This document shows positions 8,148 to 15,824 of a stretch of DNA of 23,831 bases, one piece after another. Under the pieces are notes generated by a model. The model saw only the letters and a program-made list of their open reading frames with translations. It was not told the origin of the DNA and searched no databases. A program made the position numbers and the translations under genes. Each line of letters starts with the position of its first letter. Position 1 is the stretch's first letter. The stretch spans positions 1 through 23,831 of the forward strand of contig JAUMXP010000004.1 of assembly GCA_030529125.1 (NCBI GenBank), given 5' to 3'. This DNA comes from Eubacteriales bacterium. Its GTDB lineage: Bacteria; Bacillota; Clostridia; Oscillospirales; Acutalibacteraceae.

Positions 8148-8181
8148 TATGTATATATTAAGTTTTCAAAGGAGAATTGTT

Positions 8182-9723
8182 ATGCCACAATGGTTAGATA
8201 ATGCTGTTTTTTATGAGATTTATCCACAGAGCTTTTGCGATAGCAACGGTGATGGTATAGGCGATATACAGGGTATTATCTCTAAGCTTTCATATATAAA
8301 GGAGCTTGGCTGTAATGCGCTGTGGATTAACCCTATTTACGACTCACCTTTCATGGATGCGGGTTATGACGTAAGAGATCATAAGAAGGTAGCTCCTCGT
8401 TATGGCACGCTTGATGATGTGAAAGAGCTGTTAAGCACTGCTCACAGTATGGGTATTAAAGTGTTGTTTGACTTAGTCCCTGGTCATACAAGCGACACAA
8501 ACGAATGGTTCCTGCAGGCTAAAAAGGCAGAAAAGAACGAATATTCAAACCGATATATATTTACAAATTGTGTGTGGGATGCACCGCCACAGTACAGACT
8601 GATGTGTGGTATCTGTGAGCGTGATGGTAACTATCTTGTTAACTATTTTTCATCACAGCCTGCGCTTAACTACGGCTTTTATGAAATCACACACAAGGAT
8701 TGGCAGATCCCACACGACAGCGAAGAAGCTCAAAAAACAGTTGAGCTGATTAAAGATATCATGCGCTATTGGCTTGATTTAGGTGTTGACGGATTCAGAG
8801 TTGATATGGCTGATTCTCTTGTTAAGAACGATGACGAAAAAATCGCTACATCAAAAATCTGGCGTGGTATCAGAGAGATGATGGACAAAGACTATCCTGA
8901 GTGTGCGCTGGTTTCAGAGTGGTGCAACCCACAGCGTTCTATTAACAATGGTGGTTTCCATATGGACTTTTACCTTGATCACTACGGCAACGGTTATTCA
9001 ACACTTTTCCGTTATCTTGTTGATGGTGAGAACAAGAGCTTCTTCTCTGATGATGCACAGGGTGATCTTAGCACATTCCTTTCTGAATATCTTGAGAACT
9101 ATCCAAAAACAAAGGACAATGGCTATATCTGCTTCATGACTAATAACCACGATATGCCACGTGCCACTCACTATATGAGTAAAGAGATGATTAAGCTTAC
9201 ACATGCGTTCATGATGACTATGCCGGGTGTACCATTTGTGTACTATGGCGATGAAATTGCTATGCGTTATCAGACAGATCTTGTATCTAAAGAAGGCGGC
9301 TATTCACGTACAGGCTCACGTACTCCTATGCAGTGGGACAGCTCAAAGAACCTAGGCTTCTCTACCGCAGATGAAAGCAAGCTTTACTTGCCGGTAGACA
9401 AAAACGCTGATGCTCCTACAGTTGAGAACAACAAGGGCGTAGAGGGTTCAGTGTACGAAAATCTGAAGTGCCTTATTGCATTGCGCCATGAGAACGAAGA
9501 TCTTCGAAATGCGTCTGATTTTGAGCTTATTCACGCTGAGAAGGGCGACAGCCTATTTATCTATAAACGTGGTCAGTTTACTGTTTACTTCAATGTGTCA
9601 AACGACAAGAAGGAAGTAAAGCTAGAGGATGTAGGCGAAATCGTCTTTATGCTCGGTGAATATGACATCGACAATGAAACATTGATACTAAAAGGCAGAA
9701 ACGCTGTAATTATTAAAGAATAA
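8182..9723 (+). CDS. Intracellular GH13 alpha-glucosidase (oligo-1,6-glucosidase-like)
   Basis: This 513-residue alpha-amylase-family enzyme carries all GH13 motifs: DLVPGHTS at 97-104, GFRVDMA with nucleophile D208, VSEW with acid/base E246, and TNNHD with the third carboxylate D324. The loop DSNGDGIGD at 20-28 matches the calcium loop of oligo-1,6-glucosidases and trehalose synthases, and GGYSRTGSRTPMQW at 372-385 is typical of the same group. It has no signal peptide, so it should cleave imported malto- or isomalto-oligosaccharides in the cytoplasm. The C-terminal beta domain is short. The exact linkage specificity cannot be read. The start is ATG at 8182 with AAAGGAG at 8168-8174; an upstream in-frame codon at 8119 lies inside the promoter. 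Confidence 0.9.
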   Translation: MPQWLDNAVFYEIYPQSFCDSNGDGIGDIQGIISKLSYIKELGCNALWINPIYDSPFMDAGYDVRDHKKVAPRYGTLDDVKELLSTAHSMGIKVLFDLVPGHTSDTNEWFLQAKKAEKNEYSNRYIFTNCVWDAPPQYRLMCGICERDGNYLVNYFSSQPALNYGFYEITHKDWQIPHDSEEAQKTVELIKDIMRYWLDLGVDGFRVDMADSLVKNDDEKIATSKIWRGIREMMDKDYPECALVSEWCNPQRSINNGGFHMDFYLDHYGNGYSTLFRYLVDGENKSFFSDDAQGDLSTFLSEYLENYPKTKDNGYICFMTNNHDMPRATHYMSKEMIKLTHAFMMTMPGVPFVYYGDEIAMRYQTDLVSKEGGYSRTGSRTPMQWDSSKNLGFSTADESKLYLPVDKNADAPTVENNKGVEGSVYENLKCLIALRHENEDLRNASDFELIHAEKGDSLFIYKRGQFTVYFNVSNDKKEVKLEDVGEIVFMLGEYDIDNETLILKGRNAVIIKE

Positions 9724-9730
9724 GAGAAAA

Positions 9731-9764
9731 ACACCTCCGTTTTACGTTTGACGGGGGTGTTTTT
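9731..9764 (+). terminator. Rho-independent terminator of the GH13 gene
   Basis: A 10-bp stem (ACACCTCCGT 9731-9740, ACGGGGGTGT 9751-9760, one G-T pair) is followed by TTTT and starts seven bases after the stop. Confidence 0.88.
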
Positions 9765-9846
9765 ATGTTATTTCGTAAAATATATGTATAATAGATTTAT
9801 AATTTTAGAGTTTTCTGTCGTCTAATATAGTGAAAGGGGGATGAGC

Positions 9847-10329
9847 ATGAGCAAAAACACATCGCTTGATTTGGATTCAATATACCTTGAATATAAAGAT
9901 TATATTTTTCGTACTTGTATACTGTATTTGAAAGATTACCATTTAGCTGAAGATTGCACACAGAATGTCTTTATTAAAATATATAGAAAGATACATACAT
10001 TCAAAAGAAAATCATCTCTAAAAACATGGATAACAGGAATATGCATAAATACTTGTAAAGACATGATAAAAAAGAAAAGACATATAGAAAGCATTGATGA
10101 GACAACACCTGATATAAGCACCGATATTGAGTCACAAATTAGTGTTACAGAAGCTGTGATGTCACTTCCTTTGAAGATTAGAGAGGTTGTAATTCTTTAC
10201 TACTATAGAGAGTTTACAATGAAAGAAGTTGCCGAATTTACCCATACTAAAATTTCCAATGTAGAGTATCGTTTACGCCGTGCAAGAGCATTACTGAAAG
10301 ATATGTTAGGAGATGATTTTTGTGAGTGA
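9847..10329 (+). CDS. ECF-family RNA polymerase sigma factor
   Basis: This 160-residue protein has the two ECF domains. Sigma-2 (about 10-75) includes the AEDCTQNVFIKIY region and the LKTWITGICINTCKD segment that binds the -10 element. Sigma-4 (about 100-155) includes the LPLKIREVVILYY helix and a helix-turn-helix ending in RRARALLKDML. It should direct polymerase to a small regulon, probably for envelope stress. The ATG at 9841 directly abuts AGGGGG (9835-9840), while the ATG at 9847 is six bases from it, so 9847 is chosen. TATAAT at 9787-9792 is a possible -10 without a good -35. The gene overlaps the next by eight bases, which suggests a sigma/anti-sigma pair. Confidence 0.88.
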   Translation: MSKNTSLDLDSIYLEYKDYIFRTCILYLKDYHLAEDCTQNVFIKIYRKIHTFKRKSSLKTWITGICINTCKDMIKKKRHIESIDETTPDISTDIESQISVTEAVMSLPLKIREVVILYYYREFTMKEVAEFTHTKISNVEYRLRRARALLKDMLGDDFCE

Positions 10330-11260
10330 AATAAGAGAAAAGCTTGAGCTTGAGCTTGATAAGTATGAGTTTCAAACTGATATAGAAAACCTAAAGATAA
10401 AAGAAAATCATCGTATGATAAAGCGTAGGAAAACAGCAATAGTTTTGTCTACGATTGCTATAGTTTTCATAGTAGCACTATCTGTTATATTTACGATAAA
10501 TTCAACACCAAACGCTACTATAAGTGCCAATACGATGACCAATAAGACTGTAGGTAATCGCTCTTTCTTTATTGTAGCATCTGCACTAGATAGCGAAACT
10601 GGAGAGCCAATGGAAGCAACTGTAGATGATGCTCTGGTGCTAGATAAAGATATGATTATGATACAGACAATGCTTTCGTGTACATATTATGTTAGTGGCA
10701 ACGAAAAATACAATGGTGTATATGACCCTTATGATGAAAGACTTGAAGAGATATTGGCACAAGAGGGGCTAACTGTTAACAAGTGTTTTAGCGTTATGGG
10801 CGATGAATCAATGTGGGTCGAAGGTGAAGATATTACTAAAGTTGAGTACGAAGTCAAAAACGGGATATTATTTAAATGGACGGACTCAGTTGAAAGTAAA
10901 CGCATCGTCTTGAATAATGATGAAGTATATAGTCCTCAGCGAGTGGTGTTGTGGAGGCCATCAGAAGAACTACTAACATGGATAGAGGATCAAAACTCTC
11001 ATAATGGACCAGTAGATTTTTCTACTGCACCAAAAGACGAGATTTCCATAACAGTTACATTTTCTGATATGAGCGTTGCAACTCGTAAACTGAAACTATA
11101 TTATAACGATTATGGCTATCTGGTCGTAGAAACTGAAGACGGAACAAAATACAATGATGGCAAGCTCGATGATTACGAGCATTGGTACAAAAAAGTTTGT
11201 GAGTATGATGAGAATGGAAACCCAATAATTTGGGATTATTCGGGGCGAAGAAGTGAATAA
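10322..11260 (+). CDS. Single-pass membrane protein, probable anti-sigma factor
   Basis: This 312-residue protein is not one I recognise by domain. It has a short charged cytoplasmic N-terminus (1-37), one transmembrane helix (38-59) and an extracytoplasmic domain of about 250 residues, acidic and rich in beta-type sequence. The layout and the overlap with the sigma gene fit an anti-sigma factor holding the sigma at the membrane through the N-terminus. No zinc-binding HxxxCxxC motif is present, and the cytoplasmic part is short for a ZAS domain. The GTG at 10322 is chosen: AGGAG at 10308-10312 is nine bases away, whereas the ATG at 10313 directly abuts it. The role is inferred from position and topology only. 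Confidence 0.7.
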   Translation: MSEIREKLELELDKYEFQTDIENLKIKENHRMIKRRKTAIVLSTIAIVFIVALSVIFTINSTPNATISANTMTNKTVGNRSFFIVASALDSETGEPMEATVDDALVLDKDMIMIQTMLSCTYYVSGNEKYNGVYDPYDERLEEILAQEGLTVNKCFSVMGDESMWVEGEDITKVEYEVKNGILFKWTDSVESKRIVLNNDEVYSPQRVVLWRPSEELLTWIEDQNSHNGPVDFSTAPKDEISITVTFSDMSVATRKLKLYYNDYGYLVVETEDGTKYNDGKLDDYEHWYKKVCEYDENGNPIIWDYSGRRSE

Positions 11261-11300
11261 CTAATAAAGACATTAAATAATACTGCAAAACCAAGAGAAC

Positions 11301-11341
11301 AAAAAGCACCCGCTTAAAACTATTTTTAAGCGGGTGTATTT
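11301..11341. terminator. Bidirectional terminator between the anti-sigma gene and trpS
   Basis: A 13-bp perfect stem (CACCCGCTTAAAA 11307-11319, TTTTAAGCGGGTG 11324-11336) with a CTAT loop lies between convergent genes. AAAAAG before it gives a U-tract for the minus strand; the plus-strand tail is T-rich (TATTTATT). Confidence 0.88.
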
Positions 11342-11345
11342 ATTA

Positions 11346-12362
11346 TTACTTAATAAAGCCGATTTTCTTCATGCATTTGTCGAGAGTACGCTGTGCAAGA
11401 CGGTTTGCAAACTCGTCTGACTTTGCGTAGCATTCCTGCAGATATGCTTTGTCTTTTAAGAACTCTTCGTAACGCTTGCGGATAGGAGAGAGCTCAGCGA
11501 TAACAGCTTCGCCTACTGCAACCTTAAAGTCGCCGTAGCCTTTGCCATCAAAGTCGTGCTCGATCTGCTCGAAAGTAAGACCTGTGACAGCAGAGTAGAT
11601 AGACATAAGGTTGTTGATGCCGTCTTTACCTTCACCGTAGAAGACTTTAGCGTCGTTGTCTGTTACAGCGCGCTTGAACTTTTTCATAATAACATCGTCA
11701 GAATCTGTAAGAAGTACGCAACCGTTTGCGTTTGTATCAGACTTGCTCATCTTGGAAGTAGGTGTCTGAAGACTCATTACTCTAGCGCCGTTCTTAGGGA
11801 TAAAGCCGTCAGGAATTTTGAAAGTATTACCATAAATACCATTAAAGCGAGTAGCGATGTCTCTGGCAAGCTCAAGATGCTGTTTCTGGTCAGCGCCGAT
11901 AGGAACTAAATCTGCCTGATAAAGCAGAATATCGCCTGCCATAAGTACAGGATAAGTGAACAGACCTGCGTTGATATTATCAGCGTGCTTTAAGCTCTTA
12001 TCCTTAAACTGTGTCATACGTGAGAGTTCACCAAACTGTGTGTAGCAGTTTAAGATCCATGCAAGCTGTGAGTGAGCAGCTACATGGCTCTGGATAAAGA
12101 ACGGAGATTTCTCAGTATCAATACCGCATGCAAGGATAGATGCATATGCATCGTAAAGATTCTTTCTGAAAGTTGCTGTATCCTGTCTTACAGTGATTGT
12201 GTGCAAGTCAGCAAGCGCATATAAGCAGTTGTAGTCTTCGTTTTCCTGCATTTTAACCCAGTTGCGAATAGCACCTAAGTAGTTACCTAAAGTGATGGTG
12301 CCACTTGGCTGGATAGCGGATAAAACGACCTTTTTCTTAGCTGGGGTTTGTGTTGTTTCCAT
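11346..12362 (-). CDS. trpS: Tryptophanyl-tRNA synthetase
   Basis: This 338-residue class I aminoacyl-tRNA synthetase charges tRNA-Trp. The HIGH-type signature is TLGN (24-27) after IQPSG, and the second signature is KMSKS at 204-208. DLVPIGADQKQHLELARDIA (151-170) is the typical tryptophan enzyme segment. Length matches the family. The start is ATG at 12362 with AGGTG six bases upstream; a GTG three codons earlier is inside that site. It lies 24 bases behind the broken aminotransferase and probably shares its promoter. No T-box leader is visible, since the upstream gap is too small and the promoter leader at about 13605-13581 is short. Confidence 0.95.
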   Translation of the reverse strand: METTQTPAKKKVVLSAIQPSGTITLGNYLGAIRNWVKMQENEDYNCLYALADLHTITVRQDTATFRKNLYDAYASILACGIDTEKSPFFIQSHVAAHSQLAWILNCYTQFGELSRMTQFKDKSLKHADNINAGLFTYPVLMAGDILLYQADLVPIGADQKQHLELARDIATRFNGIYGNTFKIPDGFIPKNGARVMSLQTPTSKMSKSDTNANGCVLLTDSDDVIMKKFKRAVTDNDAKVFYGEGKDGINNLMSIYSAVTGLTFEQIEHDFDGKGYGDFKVAVGEAVIAELSPIRKRYEEFLKDKAYLQECYAKSDEFANRLAQRTLDKCMKKIGFIK

Positions 12363-12386
12363 AATAATCACCTGTATATACTATAA

Positions 12387-13580
12387 TTACTTAATAAACT
12401 CTTTAGCTACTTCTGAGATAATTTTGATACCCTGAGTGAGCTCTTCGTCAGTTGGAGTAGAGAAGTTGATTCTGAATGAATCGCAAGGGATTGAGCTGTC
12501 AGTGAGGAATGCATTTCCTGGTACTACGCAGACCTTACGCTCTGTTAATGCCTTGCAGAAAGCGAGCATATCAACATTTTTTGGGAGAGTACACCAGATG
12601 AAAAGACCACCCTCGATTTTATTGTATGTAATACCTGTCTCAACGACATACTCATCAAGTAAATCCATGCAGAGGTTAGCTTTTTTGGTGTAAAGTTTAC
12701 GCAGGTAGTTTAGATGACCTTTGTAGTCATATTTAGTCATAAACTCGTTGCAGATCATTTGTGACCACATTGTTGTGTGAACATCCTGACCCTGTTTGCA
12801 AACGATCATTTTAGCCATAGCGGCTTTGTTAGCTACCATAAATCCTACGCGGATACCTGGAGATACTACTTTTGAGAAAGAACCTGAGTAGATAACGATA
12901 CCCTCAGTATCAAAACTCTTGATACAAGGTACATCTTCGCCGCTGTATCTGAGATCTCCGTATGGGTTGTCTTCTATAATAAGTACGTTGTACTTTTTAG
13001 CAAGTTCGTAGAGCTTGTGACGTTTTTCTATACTCATTGTAACGCCGGATGGATTCTGGAAATTAGTTTTATTATAGATTTTTTTTGTTTTTGGATTAGC
13101 TATGATTTTTTCTTCGAGCTATTAAATTTTCATACCGTCTTTTTCGACAGTAACACCTACAAGGTTTACGTTGTAACTTCTGAATGTATTGAGCGCACCT
13201 ACAAACGACGGTGCTTCACAGATGAGCACATCATGTTCGTTTAAGAATGTTTTAGCAGCAATATCCATAACCTGCTGTGCGCCTGATACAATAATGAGCT
13301 CATCGTCTTCTTTGATGATGTCAAGCTCAGTGCTAAGATAATTCTTGAGTGTGTTTCTCAGCGGTGTGTAACCGTCAGAAATGCCGTACTGAAGTACACC
13401 GATAGGGTTTTCGTCTAGAAGTCTAGTAGAAATCTCCTTGATAGCATCAACAGGGAATGCGTCAGGTGCAGGATTGCCGGCTGATAATGAAATAACACCA
13501 GGGTCTGATGCACTCTTTAAAATCTCTCTGATAGCGTTAGGTTTCAGAGCTAAAACTTTATCTGAAAAATTGTAATTCAT
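12387..13580 (-). pseudogene. PLP-dependent aminotransferase (class I/II, LysN/MocR-like), interrupted by two tandem in-frame stops
   Basis: The whole length of 398 codons in one frame fits a class I/II aminotransferase of the 2-aminoadipate/MocR-like branch. The N-terminal part (13580-13125) has PGVISLSAGNPAPDAFP and ISDGYTPLRN. The C-terminal part has the NPSG motif, the PLP-binding IIEDNPYGD segment, the Schiff-base lysine in SGSFSKVVSPGIRVG and FRINFSTP near the end. The frame stays the same, but TAA (13124-13122) and TAG (13121-13119) stand side by side, and the next 20 codons contain unusual residues (KKIYNKTNFQNP where the family has a form of xFIYTIPxFQNP). The start is ATG at 13580 with AAGGTGA upstream. 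A restart at ATG 13037 would give a 216-residue fragment without its N-terminal domain, but has no clear ribosome binding site. It could be a real pseudogene or a local assembly error. Confidence 0.82.
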
Positions 13581-13611
13581 ATTGTCACCTTCTAAAAAAT
13601 CCAATTGATTT

Positions 13612-13640
13612 ATATTAACATATTTTAACTGTGTTTGCAA
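13612..13640 (-). promoter_or_regulatory. Promoter of the aminotransferase-trpS unit
   Basis: On the minus strand TTGCAA (13640-13635), a 17-base spacer and TAATAT (13617-13612) with TG one base before it form an extended -10 promoter 31 bases from the aminotransferase start. Confidence 0.55.
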
Positions 13641-13721
13641 CCAAATTGCTACTTTGAGGTATTATTTTGAGAGAAAAAACATCGAAATATATGATATTTT
13701 GCGTATTTGTGTAATTTTTTG

Positions 13722-13750
13722 TTGTATATGTTTGAGTTTTATAGTATAAT
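13722..13750 (+). promoter_or_regulatory. Promoter of the DHHW protein-Nudix unit
   Basis: TTGTAT (13722-13727), a 17-base spacer and a perfect TATAAT (13745-13750) lie 49 bases before the start at 13800; AAGGAG at 13786-13791 is the ribosome binding site. Confidence 0.65.
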
Positions 13751-13799
13751 GTTGTATGTATATTTATCTTTTTTATCATTATAGGAAGGAGAATCGTCG

Positions 13800-15059
13800 A
13801 TGGGTTTCGATTATAATGACGAGTTTGATTTTAACGAAATCAGTTTAGACAATCTTGAATTAGATATCGATAATTTCGACGAAGACGAGGTTAAAGAGCG
13901 TAAACCTATGAGCAAAGCTGCTCGTGCTCGTCGCGATGCTGCGCGTGCAAAAGCCAGAAAGAAAAAGCTTTTTGCTAGAAGAGTAACTATTGTTGGTTTT
14001 GTAGTTCTTTTTGTATGCTTAGTTGTTACTACACTTTGGGTGTCTATCAGCTGGATCGCTGGATCTATCGGAAGTGATGATGAACCTACTACATTTACAG
14101 CACCTCCTACTGAGGCTCCTACTACAATTACTTTTAATGCACCTAGCATTGAAGATGATAAGGAAGTTAAAGGTAAGTATTCAACATCTGACAGTTCAGT
14201 ATATATCTACAATAACGCCGCAATGAAGACTTTTTCAGGCGATGATACTACTGCTATAAAGTACGCTGAGACTATTTCTCAGTTTAAGGAAACTATGGGT
14301 GAGGACGTTACAGTCTATAGCATGGTTGTACCATCACACATTGAGTTTTCTGTACCACAGCGTCTAGTAAAAGATGGTGAAGTTACAACTGCATCTCAGA
14401 CTGATTTTATTAGAACTGTATACGAAACATACGAAGACGTTATTCCTATTAACTGCTATAATAAATTATCTGAACATTGCAAAGAATATATATATTTCAA
14501 CACTGACCACTATTGGACGGCGCTTGGTGCATATTACGGATATCAGGCTTTCTGTGAAGAAACAGATCAGAAGAAGCTTGATATTGAAGTATGTACTAAG
14601 AACACAGTAGCAGGCTACGAAGGACCATATCTGTACTATGATGAGAGTCTAGCAACGGACACAGTTGAGTACTGGACTTTCCCGTATGATTCTTACGCGA
14701 TGCGTACAGAAGCAAACGGAGGTACACCGTATCAGACTAGCATCTTCTATGGTGGTGCTACAGCCGGTATCTACACATATGGATTGTTCCTTTGGAACGA
14801 CTGTCCGCTGTTTGTTGAGTACAACGAGCAGTTAACAAACGGAAAGAAAATTGTAGTAGTAAAAGACACCTTCGCAAATCCGTTTGCGTCATATCTGACA
14901 GCAAACTATGAGCAGGTGCACATAATAGATTACAGACGCTATACCGGCAGTTTGCAGAAATATTGTCTTGATAATGAAATTGACGAAGTGTTATTTATCA
15001 ACGATGTACATTCAGCGAGTGATACTGATCATCACGCTGCGATAAAAACACTATATTAA
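13800..15059 (+). CDS. DHHW-family (AlgJ/AlgX-like) membrane-anchored protein with altered SGNH residues
   Basis: This 419-residue protein has an acidic cytoplasmic start (1-32), an Ala/Arg/Lys-rich basic stretch (35-61), one transmembrane helix (62-82), a Pro/Thr linker (94-115) and an extracellular SGNH-like domain. The family motif appears as NTDHYWTALGAY around 234-245 and the later block as VVKDTFANPFASY from about 353. AlgJ/AlgX-type acetyltransferases use an Asp-x-His pair and a Ser; here the equivalents are D236, Y238 and T357, so two of three are replaced. It may be a non-catalytic partner or a glycan-binding relative of the intact DHHW protein at 15825-16979. It lacks the N-terminal FExYLSDHxPxR segment seen in that protein. 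It is followed by a Nudix gene 21 bases away. Confidence 0.82.
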   Translation: MGFDYNDEFDFNEISLDNLELDIDNFDEDEVKERKPMSKAARARRDAARAKARKKKLFARRVTIVGFVVLFVCLVVTTLWVSISWIAGSIGSDDEPTTFTAPPTEAPTTITFNAPSIEDDKEVKGKYSTSDSSVYIYNNAAMKTFSGDDTTAIKYAETISQFKETMGEDVTVYSMVVPSHIEFSVPQRLVKDGEVTTASQTDFIRTVYETYEDVIPINCYNKLSEHCKEYIYFNTDHYWTALGAYYGYQAFCEETDQKKLDIEVCTKNTVAGYEGPYLYYDESLATDTVEYWTFPYDSYAMRTEANGGTPYQTSIFYGGATAGIYTYGLFLWNDCPLFVEYNEQLTNGKKIVVVKDTFANPFASYLTANYEQVHIIDYRRYTGSLQKYCLDNEIDEVLFINDVHSASDTDHHAAIKTLY

Positions 15060-15080
15060 TTATAAAGGAGGTGTGACGGT

Positions 15081-15773
15081 ATGCTGGCAAAAAAGGTAAG
15101 GGTTAATGTCTACGGTGAAATCGCCAAAGGGCTATATTCAGGATATTCAAGTGGCGAGGGCATAAATAATATGAGCTCATACATTATCAGTAGGAAAAAT
15201 GTATACGACTTTTTTCGAGGCGTTGTTATTGCCGTCGCAACTCTTAAAAGCGGAGAACAAAAGTGTATCGTTGCACCTGAGGGCGAGATTTTCTATGAAC
15301 CTGATATCAAAGAGTATCTCGATAAATTAAGAAATGTAGAGATTGAGTCTATAAATTGTTTATATGAGAAATCCTGCGGTGCTATCATTATACACAAAAC
15401 TCCTGAAGGTAATTACAAGGTGCTCCTAGTTAAGAACCACAACGGCAGATACTGGAGCTTCCCTAAGGGTCACGTCGAAAAAGGCGAGACTGAAGAACAG
15501 ACAGCTGTCAGAGAAATCAAAGAAGAGACAGGTCTTGATGTAGAAATTGTTGATAGTTTCAGAGAGGTTTCTGATTATTGTCCGTTCGGTCGTATCAAGA
15601 AGAGAGTTGTGTTCTTTATGGCGCAGACGTTCTCTACTAATGTTACAGTACAGAAAGAGGAGATTGATTCTTACATCTGGGTTGACCTGTATGATGTACA
15701 TAACAAGTGCACATACGATAACGACTTGCGTGTTATTAAGAAAGCCAGAGAGAATATCTCTAGATTAAAGTGA
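15081..15773 (+). CDS. Nudix hydrolase with a pyrophosphatase-like N-terminal extension
   Basis: Of 230 residues, 96-230 form a Nudix domain with a perfect box at 130-152 (G130, E136, R144-E145, E148-E149, G151); nearby GRYWSFPKGHVE resembles Ap4A hydrolases (bis(5'-nucleosyl)-tetraphosphatase type). Nudix enzymes cleave nucleoside diphosphates linked to another group. Residues 5-85 (with VVIAVATLKSGEQKCIVAPEG and a FYEPDIKEYL helix) resemble the second half of small clostridial inorganic pyrophosphatases, but without their acidic metal residues; this is a family-pattern judgement of moderate strength. AAAGGAGGTG precedes the ATG by seven bases. It is cotranscribed with the DHHW gene and ends at a shared terminator. 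The substrate is unknown. Confidence 0.88.
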   Translation: MLAKKVRVNVYGEIAKGLYSGYSSGEGINNMSSYIISRKNVYDFFRGVVIAVATLKSGEQKCIVAPEGEIFYEPDIKEYLDKLRNVEIESINCLYEKSCGAIIIHKTPEGNYKVLLVKNHNGRYWSFPKGHVEKGETEEQTAVREIKEETGLDVEIVDSFREVSDYCPFGRIKKRVVFFMAQTFSTNVTVQKEEIDSYIWVDLYDVHNKCTYDNDLRVIKKARENISRLK

Positions 15774-15779
15774 AAAAAC

Positions 15780-15813
15780 AACAGCCTCACGTTACAAACG
15801 TGAGGCTGTTTTA
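15780..15813. terminator. Bidirectional terminator between the Nudix and DHHW genes
   Basis: A 13-bp perfect stem (ACAGCCTCACGTT 15781-15793, AACGTGAGGCTGT 15797-15809) with a three-base loop has a TTTTATT tail on the plus strand and an A6 run before it serving the minus strand. Confidence 0.93.
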
Positions 15814-15824
15814 TTATATCTTAT

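Noticed and set aside
13119..13124. Programmed readthrough or recoding of the aminotransferase stops
   Set aside because: Two different stops in tandem, no visible downstream stem-loop, and damaged conserved residues right after them make inactivation or sequence error simpler.
11346..13580. Tryptophan biosynthesis or regulation operon
   Set aside because: Only trpS is tryptophan-related; the neighbour is a general aminotransferase and no trp biosynthetic genes are present.
12363..13611. T-box leader controlling trpS
   Set aside because: The gap before trpS is 24 bases and the leader of the upstream gene is about 25-30 bases, so there is no room for specifier loop, T-box bulge and terminator.
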